Assembly: GCA_051252455.1 (NCBI GenBank) | Contig: JBPOFM010000001.1 | Location: 1,028,568 to 1,092,567, forward strand | Direction: 5' to 3' | Length of the DNA: 64,000 bases | From: JBPOFM01 sp051252455 | GTDB taxonomy: Bacteria; Bacteroidota; Bacteroidia; Flavobacteriales; Flavobacteriaceae | Program-made: the position numbers and the translations under genes | Notes under the pieces: model-generated | Database searches by the model: none | What the model was told of the DNA's origin: nothing | What the model saw: only the letters and a program-made list of their open reading frames with translations | In this document: in pieces, positions 54,620-61,037 of the stretch | How positions within the stretch are numbered: position 1 is the first letter of the stretch | How the letters are laid out: every line of letters starts with the position of its first letter

Positions 54620-54683
54620 TTTAACAAATGAATTTTAGCTTTGGTTAAACAACTAATTATCTATGGGTTATACAATGTTGTGC
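54620..54683. repeat. Site S0, left end of the cassette array (incomplete)
   Basis: Only one half of an attC-like site is recognisable: GGTTAAACAACTAATT-like sequence, TATACAATG, then the box GTTGTGC (54677-54683) beside the first gene. The matching box lies at 56070-56076 (GCACGAC) beyond the three-gene operon. Confidence 0.45.
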
Positions 54684-54691
54684 GACGTTTT

Positions 54692-55183
54692 TTATGTGAG
54701 TTTCCATTTTTTGACTATTTCTGCATTGAAACCATCTTTCTCCTTTGGATTAGGTTCTCCTTTTCCTGACGTTATTAATTCAAATAGACTTTTATTGATA
54801 TAGTTACTCCAAGCATCTTCGCATATTTCATAACACTCATATTCAGGTATGAGTCCTTTGTGTGTAAATATAATTTGGGTTTTATTATTTTTTGTTGAAA
54901 TTTCAAAAACTAATTTAGTGTTAATCCATTCGTTTTTGTCTTTTGTGAAATTAAATTGATTATCTATTATTTGATAGATTAGTTTCTCATTTGGAATTGT
55001 CTCTATGAGTTTAATTTTGCACAAGTGAACGTCTTTATAATGGTAAAAAAATACTTCATTGCGTTTGTCTGTTTCGCCTTCTATGTCCTCTGACCACCAA
55101 GCTCTAAAATTTTTAATAGCGTTAAATGCTTTTTCTGGTGTTTTATCAACTAATAATGTTGTTGTGAAATCTTTATTTTCCAT
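54692..55183 (-). CDS. SRPBCC (AHSA1/START-like) domain protein
   Basis: 163 aa, cytoplasmic. Helix-grip fold opening TTTLLVDKTPEKAFNAIKNFRAWWSEDIEGETD, ending SLFELITSGKGEPNPKEK. Members of this group bind small hydrophobic ligands; the ligand is unknown. Third gene of an SRPBCC/ArsR/SRPBCC operon; its ATG overlaps the ArsR stop (TAATG), so coupled. This operon is the first cassette of the array. Confidence 0.85.
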   Translation of the reverse strand: MENKDFTTTLLVDKTPEKAFNAIKNFRAWWSEDIEGETDKRNEVFFYHYKDVHLCKIKLIETIPNEKLIYQIIDNQFNFTKDKNEWINTKLVFEISTKNNKTQIIFTHKGLIPEYECYEICEDAWSNYINKSLFELITSGKGEPNPKEKDGFNAEIVKKWKLT

Positions 55184-55503
55184 TATTTATGTTTTTTGTT
55201 GAGTTCGGTTTCTAAATTTTTGAGTTTTGATGTCCAAAATTCATCAAAATGGTTCATCCAATTTTTGAGTTCGTTAAAACCTTCTTGTTTTAAAATACAA
55301 TGTCGTTCTCTGCCTATTTCTTGAATTGAAATAAAACCTGCCATTTGCAATATTTTGATATGTTTTGAAACGGCTGGTCTGCTCATATCGAAATTTTCTG
55401 CCAATGAATTAATATTGTAGGTGTCTTTGGTAAGCATTGCCAATATTTGTCTTCTACTTGGGTCTGCAATTACTTGAAAAGCATCTAGAGTTTGTTTTGG
55501 CAT
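55183..55503 (-). CDS. ArsR-family transcriptional regulator
   Basis: 106 aa winged helix. DNA-binding segment ADPSRRQILAMLTKDTYNINSLAENFDMSRPAVSKHIKILQMAGFI, then the wing QEIGRERHCILKQEGFNEL. No metal-binding CXC motif is visible, so it is not an arsenic-type sensor; the SRPBCC neighbours suggest a small-molecule signal or operon autoregulation. It lies between the two SRPBCC genes, 1 nt from the preceding stop. Two GTAAC-N6-GTTAC-type palindromes upstream of the operon are likely operators. Confidence 0.9.
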   Translation of the reverse strand: MPKQTLDAFQVIADPSRRQILAMLTKDTYNINSLAENFDMSRPAVSKHIKILQMAGFISIQEIGRERHCILKQEGFNELKNWMNHFDEFWTSKLKNLETELNKKHK

Positions 55504-55504
55504 T

Positions 55505-55933
55505 TTAGTCCGATTTTAATTGGTTGCGCATTTTTTCAATGTTTTTGTTCCAACCGTCAAACATGGCTGTGAGTATTGAGGCATTGTCTTCTTTGAATCC
55601 GCTGTGAGTGAGCCTTAATTCGGTTCCGTTTTCTTTTGGTTCTAAAGTCCATTCCACAATGGTTTCAAGTGTTAAGTTGTTTTTGCTTGTACCGCCTTTC
55701 CAACTATAGACAAGTTTTTTAAGAGGACTAATTTCCAAAGCTTTGCAATAAAAATTTCCATCAAGTCCTAAACTTGGTATCGGATTTGTCATAAACTTAA
55801 ATTCGTGTCCGACTTTTGGCTCAAAGTCGTTAGGCATAAGCCATTTTTCTATTGACTCCGCTTTTGTGAGATATTCCCAAATTTCTTCTGCGGATTGGTT
55901 ATAAAACCACTTGTGTTTAATTTCTGTTTTCAT
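55505..55933 (-). CDS. SRPBCC (AHSA1-like) domain protein
   Basis: 142 aa: KTEIKHKWFYNQSAEEIWEYLTKAESIEKWLMPNDFEPKVGHEF, then VEWTLEPKENGTELRLTHSGFKE and GWNKNIEKMRNQL. This is the AHSA1-type helix-grip fold with the C-terminal helix. First gene of the operon; ArsR gene begins 1 nt after its stop. Ligand unknown. Confidence 0.87.
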   Translation of the reverse strand: MKTEIKHKWFYNQSAEEIWEYLTKAESIEKWLMPNDFEPKVGHEFKFMTNPIPSLGLDGNFYCKALEISPLKKLVYSWKGGTSKNNLTLETIVEWTLEPKENGTELRLTHSGFKEDNASILTAMFDGWNKNIEKMRNQLKSD

Positions 55934-55939
55934 TATTAA

Positions 55940-55983
55940 GTAACTTTAAGGTTACATAAATATATATGTAACTTTTTAGTTAC
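55940..55983. promoter_or_regulatory. Two candidate ArsR operators
   Basis: GTAACTTTAAGGTTAC (55940-55955) and GTAACTTTTTAGTTAC (55968-55983) share the GTAAC/GTTAC arms and are 28 bp apart centre to centre, on nearly the same helix face. They lie immediately upstream of the first SRPBCC gene (start 55933). They probably bind the ArsR protein encoded in the operon (inference). Confidence 0.6.
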
Positions 55984-56069
55984 GCAAATATTTTGTTCAG
56001 TTTGTTTTGAATGGTTATTGGAAAGTATTGGGAATGTTTAAATGTTTTGGGAGGTTTTTTTTAAATGAT

Positions 56070-56202
56070 GCACGACTTTTAGGTATATGATTAGTGGCGT
56101 GTTTTTAAGCAACTAATTTAGCAAATAAACACGGAATAGAAAATCTGCGAGGATTTTCGTAAGTAGGCTAGAACTAGCAATAAATTATATACGGTGTTAG
56201 CC
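56070..56202. repeat. attC-like site S1
   Basis: Outer boxes GCACGAC (56070-56076) and GTTAGCC (56196-56202). Inner arms TAGGTATATG/TTATATACGG pair, and the centre contains a GAAAATCTGCGAGGATTTTC hairpin. The left box pairs with GTTGTGC at 54677 (one mismatch); the right box pairs exactly with TATGGCTAAC at 57036-57045, beyond the adjacent gene. Confidence 0.6.
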
Positions 56203-56211
56203 ATAGTATTT

Positions 56212-56991
56212 TTAATTACCGAATAGACTTTTTTCGTTCATAAACGGGCTGTTAAAAGTTGTCCAATCAGTAGTTTTTAATGATTTTCCATCAATATTCA
56301 TTGGTGTAAACCTAACTTTATATTTTCCTTTATTTTCAAAAGTAAAGGCTCCTGAACACATATCTTGTCCAACATGTAATTGTTCATTCCATTCTTTGAT
56401 ATAGAATGTCCTTTTATTGTCAGTTTTTAAGTTAACAACTTCTGTTTTGTACCAAATTTCAGAATTGGGTTTGTTCTTGATACTAAAGATAGCATTTGCA
56501 TCTGGTCCACAGCCATAATGAATTACTTCAGTTTTGTCAAATTCAAGAGTTAGATTTGAATTCAAATTTGCTATTGATTTTTTATCCGTAGTTTTCCAGT
56601 AAACTTTTTCGTTTTCTTTTTTATCTGAATTCCATTGTCTCATTTCAATAGTTTCTCGCTCAGTTTGCTCTGAATATTTCAAGTAATAAGTAGAATTTGG
56701 TTGTAATTCGGTGGTTAGACAAAAAATAGCTTGAGTTAATTCCATTTGTCCTTTTAATATTTCTTGTAAGTTCAACTCAATTAATTCGCCATTTTCATTT
56801 TCTAAATAAACTGTTCGTGTCTTAAAGCTCTCAATTGTCTTTTGACTCATAGCATATCCTTGGATAATAAACATTGAATTCAGACTAATCTCTTTTTGTG
56901 AGGGAAAGAACCGTATTCCTCTACTTGAACAATCCGCAAGCGCTGTTTTAATTCCGCAAGTCAGTAATAAAAGAAATATGATTTTTTTCAT
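56212..56991 (-). CDS. Secreted Ig-like/beta-rich protein of unknown function (cassette 1)
   Basis: 259 aa with a signal peptide (IIFLLLLTCGIKTALA). Mature part is predicted beta-rich, with phrases EISLNSMFIIQGYAM, SNLTLEFDKTEVIHYGCGPDANAIFSI and a C-terminal KYKVRFTPMNIDGKS that resemble bacterial Ig-like folds. A few cysteines (CSSRG, FCLTTE, YGCG, DMCSG) may form disulfides. No known family. AT-rich, single gene between S1 and S2 with no room for its own promoter on the cassette; its flanking boxes form a perfect 10-bp inverted pair. Confidence 0.75.
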   Translation of the reverse strand: MKKIIFLLLLTCGIKTALADCSSRGIRFFPSQKEISLNSMFIIQGYAMSQKTIESFKTRTVYLENENGELIELNLQEILKGQMELTQAIFCLTTELQPNSTYYLKYSEQTERETIEMRQWNSDKKENEKVYWKTTDKKSIANLNSNLTLEFDKTEVIHYGCGPDANAIFSIKNKPNSEIWYKTEVVNLKTDNKRTFYIKEWNEQLHVGQDMCSGAFTFENKGKYKVRFTPMNIDGKSLKTTDWTTFNSPFMNEKSLFGN

Positions 56992-57038
56992 AATGTTAGT
57001 TTCTTAAATACCCTCAAATATCATTCCGTTCATATTAT

Positions 57039-57165
57039 GGCTAACGGTTTTGTGTATGGCTCGTTGCGGAAAATCAGCTATGATTTTCGCAGTAACCGAA
57101 AGATAGCTCATTGCAATGAATCCCGATTAGGAATTCATTGCAATGAGCTATACACGGTGTTAGGC
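57039..57165. repeat. attC-like site S2
   Basis: Boxes GGCTAAC (57039-57045) and GTTAGGC (57159-57165) with inner arms GTGTATGG/CTATACAC. In the centre, AGCTCATTGCAATGAAT pairs perfectly with its inverted copy about 10 nt away (57109-57152), an 18-bp stem. Length 127 bp. Confidence 0.65.
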
Positions 57166-57174
57166 AACGTATTT

Positions 57175-58062
57175 TTAATCCGACACAATTGTATTCGGAT
57201 ATTCTCTGTCAATTTCATTCTTTTGGTCAATTGTCAAATCAATATATTTTTCATTAAATCTTTCTTTAGACAGATTTTCTCTTGACGTATTTATTGCGCT
57301 TATTATTTCATTCTGTACTTCTATATATTCTCTATACATTGTTTCCTTCGTAGTTTTCAACGCAATCACAGAATTCGATTTGTTTTCTTTGTAGTATTTT
57401 AATATTATAGGTTTTAGCTCTTTTATTATTATTTCATCTTCTTCTACGAAAATTTTGTTTTTTTCGTCAATATAAATTTTCAAGGCATTGCTTATATCCA
57501 TTTTTGGTTCGTTCAATTTCTCTGAACGTTTCACTTCGCTGTTTAATAAATCCAACATTAAAAATGTTCTGAATTTATAATAGTCTAATTCAAAGTCATT
57601 TTCGTCCAATACTTTCAAAATTCCATTTGCCATATTGGAAGGTTCGAAATTATCTGAATTTTGGTTTGATTCTAATACAGATTGCAGTTTCTTTCCTTTG
57701 CTAAAGTCGTAGTTGTGGTTCTTTAATAATGTGTTTTGGCAATTTCTTACAGAATCTGAATTTGGCTGTGGTATGTTCATAATTAAATCCATAAAAGACT
57801 GTGATGGATGAAAATTAAAATTATCATCGCTTGCAATTTCCTCAAATATGGCTCGATAACTTTTTCCTGTATTATCTTTAAGTATTCTTTCATTAATTAA
57901 TAACTGTTCAAAATCAGATATTGTTTGTTTCATTTCAATACCCTTATCATCAAAATTTTCGTAAATACAATCCATTAATTTGACTTCCATGCTGTCATTT
58001 TGTGAATTACAAGACGAAAATAAAATCGCTATTATTAATGTTGTGAATATGCTTTTTTTCAT
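57175..58062 (-). CDS. Lipoprotein with ExbD-like C-terminal region (cassette 2)
   Basis: 295 aa from the ATG at 58062; earlier starts lie inside the attC-like site. SPII signal (FTTLIIAILFSSCNSQ). Residues 20-230 are predicted helical and unlike anything known. The last ~65 residues (ALKTTKETMYREYIEVQNEIISAIN ... DREYP) resemble the C-terminus of the first ExbD of this window (SLKNERETTYSTYISVQNELVAAYN ... IEYP), a region seen in flavobacterial ExbD proteins. So it may interact with the energy-transduction complex or be a recruited domain (inference). Flanked by the perfect 10-bp boxes GTTAGGCAAC/GTTGCCTAAC. Confidence 0.7.
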   Translation of the reverse strand: MKKSIFTTLIIAILFSSCNSQNDSMEVKLMDCIYENFDDKGIEMKQTISDFEQLLINERILKDNTGKSYRAIFEEIASDDNFNFHPSQSFMDLIMNIPQPNSDSVRNCQNTLLKNHNYDFSKGKKLQSVLESNQNSDNFEPSNMANGILKVLDENDFELDYYKFRTFLMLDLLNSEVKRSEKLNEPKMDISNALKIYIDEKNKIFVEEDEIIIKELKPIILKYYKENKSNSVIALKTTKETMYREYIEVQNEIISAINTSRENLSKERFNEKYIDLTIDQKNEIDREYPNTIVSD

Positions 58063-58067
58063 ATGTT

Positions 58068-58200
58068 GCCTAACGGTTTGGGCTATGGTTTCGTTGCGGA
58101 ATGGTTCGGCAGAACTATTCCGCCGTAAACCAAAGTTAGCAAACACGCTGGAATTTTCGACAGGAAATTCCGCCGCACTGAACTATAGCCGTTGTTGTAC
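58068..58200. repeat. attC-like site S3
   Basis: Boxes GCCTAAC (58068-58074) and GTTGTAC (58194-58200). Inner region is palindromic with GGAATGG/CCATTCC-like and GGAATTTTCGACAGGAAATTCC elements. Length 133 bp. Confidence 0.6.
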
Positions 58201-58209
58201 GTAGGTTTT

Positions 58210-58653
58210 TTAATTCAGTTTAATTATTTCAGGTTCGTTTTCAGACGCAACATTTATTATATGATTCAGCGTTATAAATGCGTAATGCTTAAAATCACCA
58301 GGATAGTCAGAATTGGCATTCATATCCGCTTTTATATAATTCAAAAAGTTTGAGTCAGAGTATATTCGTAATCGGCTTCCAGAAAATTTCTCGTTTTCAG
58401 TTAGTTTGTAAAATCGCTCATCGATTACAGAATAAGAGATATAATTCTCAAATTTCACCTTAAATCGGTTGCAATTTTGGTCAGAATTAATTCTACGAGC
58501 AGGTCCAATGTTAATTCCGTTAATGATTACATCTTCTTCTTTTTCCGAAACAGTTCCAATTGTCAGCTCAAATTCAAATGAGTTTTCATTAGGCTCTTTT
58601 AATTCAGACGCAAAAATGTTTTTTTCGTTATTTATTTCTTCGTAGTAATTCAT
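58210..58653 (-). CDS. Small hydrophilic protein of unknown function (cassette 3)
   Basis: 147 aa from the ATG at 58653; the longer frame to 58671 begins in the site's box. No signal or membrane helix; acidic, with beta strands (FEFELTIGTVSEKEEDVIINGINIG, FKVKFENYISYSVIDERFYKL). Small cytoplasmic acidic proteins of this look are often immunity proteins of polymorphic toxins in Bacteroidota (inference only). Flanking boxes TACGTACAAC/GTTGTACGTA are a perfect inverted pair. Function unknown. Confidence 0.65.
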   Translation of the reverse strand: MNYYEEINNEKNIFASELKEPNENSFEFELTIGTVSEKEEDVIINGINIGPARRINSDQNCNRFKVKFENYISYSVIDERFYKLTENEKFSGSRLRIYSDSNFLNYIKADMNANSDYPGDFKHYAFITLNHIINVASENEPEIIKLN

Positions 58654-58665
58654 TTTACAACTTAC

Positions 58666-58797
58666 GTACAACGTTTGGTGTATGATTAGTTGCGTGGTTA
58701 AACAACTAATTTAGTAAACAAATACTTGCCAAAGAAAATTCCGAAGGAATTTTCCGGATAAGCACTAGCCAAAGCAATTAATTATACGTTGTTGTAC
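58666..58797. repeat. attC-like site S4 (subfamily A)
   Basis: Boxes GTACAAC (58666-58672) and GTTGTAC (58791-58797). Contains TTAGTTGCGTGGTTAAAC, AAATACTTGCCAAAG, the hairpin AAAATTCCGAAGGAATTTTC and AGCAATTAATTATAC; sites S7, S8 and S10 share this core almost unchanged. Length 132 bp. Confidence 0.65.
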
Positions 58798-58807
58798 GTA
58801 GTATTTT

Positions 58808-59359
58808 TTAGTTTATTAATCCTTTTTCCATTTTCTCAAATGACAAGTCCGTTCCAAAGTCAAAGTCAAACCTTGGTATTATTTCACTAAACTTTTCAAG
58901 ATTCAGTTCATCAATTGTTATAGGTTTTTCAGGTTTGAAAAAGATGTCAAACTGTTTCTTTTCATTTACTCTATGGACATCTTGTAAATCATGAGTAAAC
59001 AATCCTTTTTCACTATATTCAATCCAATCATCTAATCGACAATCTTCTTTTGTCAGTTTTATGGCTTTTGTAGTTTTTTCAAGATTCTCTAATATTTCTT
59101 CTAATTCTTTATAAAGGTCGAATGATTTAGTAACACATTCAGGTCTATAACCTCTATTAAAAGACGAAAACATTGCTAATTGTCCTAGTTTGTCAATTCC
59201 GAACCAATCAAATTCATAATCACAAGTTTGGTTTTTAATCATTTCCCAATCGCTTTCGGGCATATATTCCATATTTTTCAATTCTTCAATATCGAAATTA
59301 GTTGTGTACTTAATCTCTTTATTCGACTCTTTATTAAAGAATTTTTTCAGTTTCCACAT
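58808..59359 (-). CDS. Cytoplasmic protein of unknown function (cassette 4)
   Basis: 183 aa, no signal. Acidic, rich in Phe/Trp: DYEFDWFGIDKLGQLAMFSSFNRGYRPE, LEEILENLEKTTKAIKLT and the tail DFDFGTDLSFEKMEKGLIN. The WFGIDKLGQLAMFSS pattern is seen in Bacteroidota hypothetical proteins, some near toxin or immunity genes, but no family is assigned. Flanking boxes TACGTACAAC/GTTGTACGTA are a perfect pair identical to cassette 3. Confidence 0.65.
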   Translation of the reverse strand: MWKLKKFFNKESNKEIKYTTNFDIEELKNMEYMPESDWEMIKNQTCDYEFDWFGIDKLGQLAMFSSFNRGYRPECVTKSFDLYKELEEILENLEKTTKAIKLTKEDCRLDDWIEYSEKGLFTHDLQDVHRVNEKKQFDIFFKPEKPITIDELNLEKFSEIIPRFDFDFGTDLSFEKMEKGLIN

Positions 59360-59376
59360 AGGTTGGTCAATATTAC

Positions 59377-59508
59377 GTACAACGTTTTGTGTATGAGCTG
59401 TGGCGTGGGTTCGTAACGGAACATTCCAAACCGATACTTGCCAGAGGAAAATCCGCAGGATTTTCCAAGTGGGCGAGGAAAAGCCATAGCTTATACATGG
59501 TGTTGTGT
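59377..59508. repeat. attC-like site S5 (subfamily B)
   Basis: Boxes GTACAAC (59377-59383) and GTTGTGT (59502-59508). Core GGAAAATCCGCAGGATTTTCC hairpin, then AAGTGGGCGAGG and GCCATAGCTTATACATGG; S9 shares it. Length 132 bp. Confidence 0.6.
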
Positions 59509-59512
59509 GTAG

Positions 59513-59971
59513 TTATTTTTTCGGTTCAATTATTTTTGGCAGAACACGAGTATAACATCTCACATCAACTTTCCTGTTTTTGTAAGTCGATTTGTTTAGA
59601 TTTAATTCCGTAACTGCTTTTTTTATATCATTTTCAAATTCAGGTGCGCTCGGATATCCTTTCGTGGCAATATCTGTTACGTTTCCTTTTTTGTCGACAG
59701 TAAACCAAACATACATTTCTCCAAAATATTCATAATCCTTGTCAATCAGATTTAATATTTGGTCACGAAGACTTTTTTCTAAACATTGCGTTCTTTCTTT
59801 ATCATCCGAAATTCCGTCACAATCACTTTCAAATGGTGTTTTATCGACCATTGTAAAATGAACTGTATTTCCGTTTTTTTTCTTTACAAGTTTTAAGTCA
59901 GATTGAGAATGTATTATCGAGATATTTAAAATTCCAATAATAAAAGTCAAATAAATTAAGTTCAATTTCAT
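59513..59971 (-). CDS. TonB-C-like secreted protein (cassette 5)
   Basis: 152 aa with a signal peptide (YLTFIIGILNISIIHSQ). The C-terminal half contains MYVWFTVDKKGNVTDIATKGYPSAPEFENDIKKAVTELN, the TonB C-terminal/energy transducer fold (beta-strand, DxxGxV turn, helix). It lacks the N-terminal membrane helix of a full TonB, so it may be a solitary periplasmic TonB-C protein or a decoy. Flanking boxes TACACACAAC/GTTGTGTGTA match exactly. Confidence 0.72.
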   Translation of the reverse strand: MKLNLIYLTFIIGILNISIIHSQSDLKLVKKKNGNTVHFTMVDKTPFESDCDGISDDKERTQCLEKSLRDQILNLIDKDYEYFGEMYVWFTVDKKGNVTDIATKGYPSAPEFENDIKKAVTELNLNKSTYKNRKVDVRCYTRVLPKIIEPKK

Positions 59972-59996
59972 TGTAGTTTTGGTTTTTTGTAATTAC

Positions 59997-60310
59997 ACAC
60001 AACTTGTTTATATGCGCTACTAATATAGACATATATCCTTAATTTGGGTGGCTATGCGCTAGATTTGGTAGTATTTATAGCGTGGTTGCATTATGGTTTG
60101 GGTACTGGTTATATGGCAGTGGAATTTGCTGTAAACATGCTCACTGGGAAAGTTGGAATGCGCTATCGGGTTGCAAATCTGCGCTATCGTGGGGTTGACC
60201 GTACTTGTTGGGAACGAGGGGTAGCGCGGGGGGTTGCTTTGCCAGTTCGCACTTCGTGCTCGTGTCCACGTGTGGAGTGACCGAGGCATAGCTTATATGC
60301 GGTGTGGTAC
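59997..60310. repeat. attC-like site S6, enlarged with internal degenerate repeat
   Basis: Boxes ACACAAC (59997-60003) and GTGGTAC (60304-60310, degenerate). It is about 314 bp, over twice the normal 132, and GC-richer. A right half matching subfamily B (GTGTGGAGTGACCGAGG then CATAGCTTATATGCGG) remains, but the middle holds a loosely periodic stretch with TATGCGCTATC-type words at 60054, 60113, 60137, 60158 and 60179. No ORF is supported. Confidence 0.5.
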
Positions 60311-60317
60311 ACAGTTT

Positions 60318-60839
60318 TTATCTGTAGTAATCTTTTTTTCCTAATCCGATAGTCCAAAAATACTTTGCCTTTTCTTCATCTTCCAAAACCCAATTTTCGT
60401 TCTCTGAATATGCTCCATTTTTCTTTAATTCAGTTATCAATACCTCAACGTCAGATTCACAGGAATCTCTAAAAATTCCGACTGAAGTCTCAAGAAAGGC
60501 AAAACAGTATGGTTCTTCGCTCGAATCTATTTCTCCATTATTATTTTCAGTCAGTAATTCAATTAAGTCAGCGCTTTTTGATTTGAAAGGATTAATTCCA
60601 TAAAGTTCAATTTCGGTTTTTTCAGGAAACGGTCCATAAATGAATTCGATAAATTCTATTTTATCAGAATTATCAAAATCAATTCTCAATTCCAAATCAT
60701 CATAAAATAGTTGCTTATCGGTTCCGCTTGAAGCTTTACCAAATCTTTGGATTAAGTCAGTTTTAGAAGTTCCAAATTCCAAAATTTCTTTATTCTCAAA
60801 TTGGATTCCCTTTAATGGATGTAAAACGATTTTCTTCAA
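60318..60839 (-). CDS. Cytoplasmic protein of unknown function (cassette 6)
   Basis: 173 aa, no signal. MKKIVLHPLKGIQFENKEILEFGTSKTDLIQRFGKASSGTDKQLFYDDLELRIDF is mixed alpha/beta; the second half repeats SVGIFRDSCESDVEVLITELKKN, and the tail ends GLGKKDYYR. Looks like a flavobacterial family of cytoplasmic hypothetical proteins sometimes linked to immunity; no assignment. Its flanking boxes match only partly. Confidence 0.65.
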   Translation of the reverse strand: MKKIVLHPLKGIQFENKEILEFGTSKTDLIQRFGKASSGTDKQLFYDDLELRIDFDNSDKIEFIEFIYGPFPEKTEIELYGINPFKSKSADLIELLTENNNGEIDSSEEPYCFAFLETSVGIFRDSCESDVEVLITELKKNGAYSENENWVLEDEEKAKYFWTIGLGKKDYYR

Positions 60840-60862
60840 TTTCTATGAGTTTCTTTAATTGA

Positions 60863-61027
60863 GTACAAGGTTTTGTGTATGGTTTGTTGCGTGGTTCAGT
60901 AATTAATTTAGTAAACGAAAACGAACGCGAGATAATTGCTTCGCCTCGCCAGTTCGCTGCGCTCGTGTCCGAAGGAATTTTCCGGATGAGCACCTGCCAA
61001 AGCAATTAATTATATACGCTGTAAGCA
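60863..61027. repeat. attC-like site S7 (subfamily A, extended)
   Basis: Boxes GTACAAG (60863-60869, degenerate) and GTAAGCA (61021-61027). Shares GTTGCGTGGTTCAGTAATTA, GAAGGAATTTTCCGGATGAGCA and AAGCAATTAATTATATAC with S4, S8 and S10, but an extra piece (CGAACGCGAGATAATTGC...) enlarges it to 165 bp. Confidence 0.55.
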
Positions 61028-61037
61028 GCAGTTATTT

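Noticed and set aside
54189..54624. ORFs of 80-105 aa in several frames within the 21-bp repeat
   Set aside because: The repeat unit is seven codons long and lacks stops, so frames on both strands stay open; the frames are antisense or shifted to the receptor, and none has a recognisable start region.
60044..60280. 78-aa ORF in site S6
   Set aside because: It lies in a degenerate, weakly periodic non-coding stretch, and the minus-strand frame is open too; no start signal or conserved motif.
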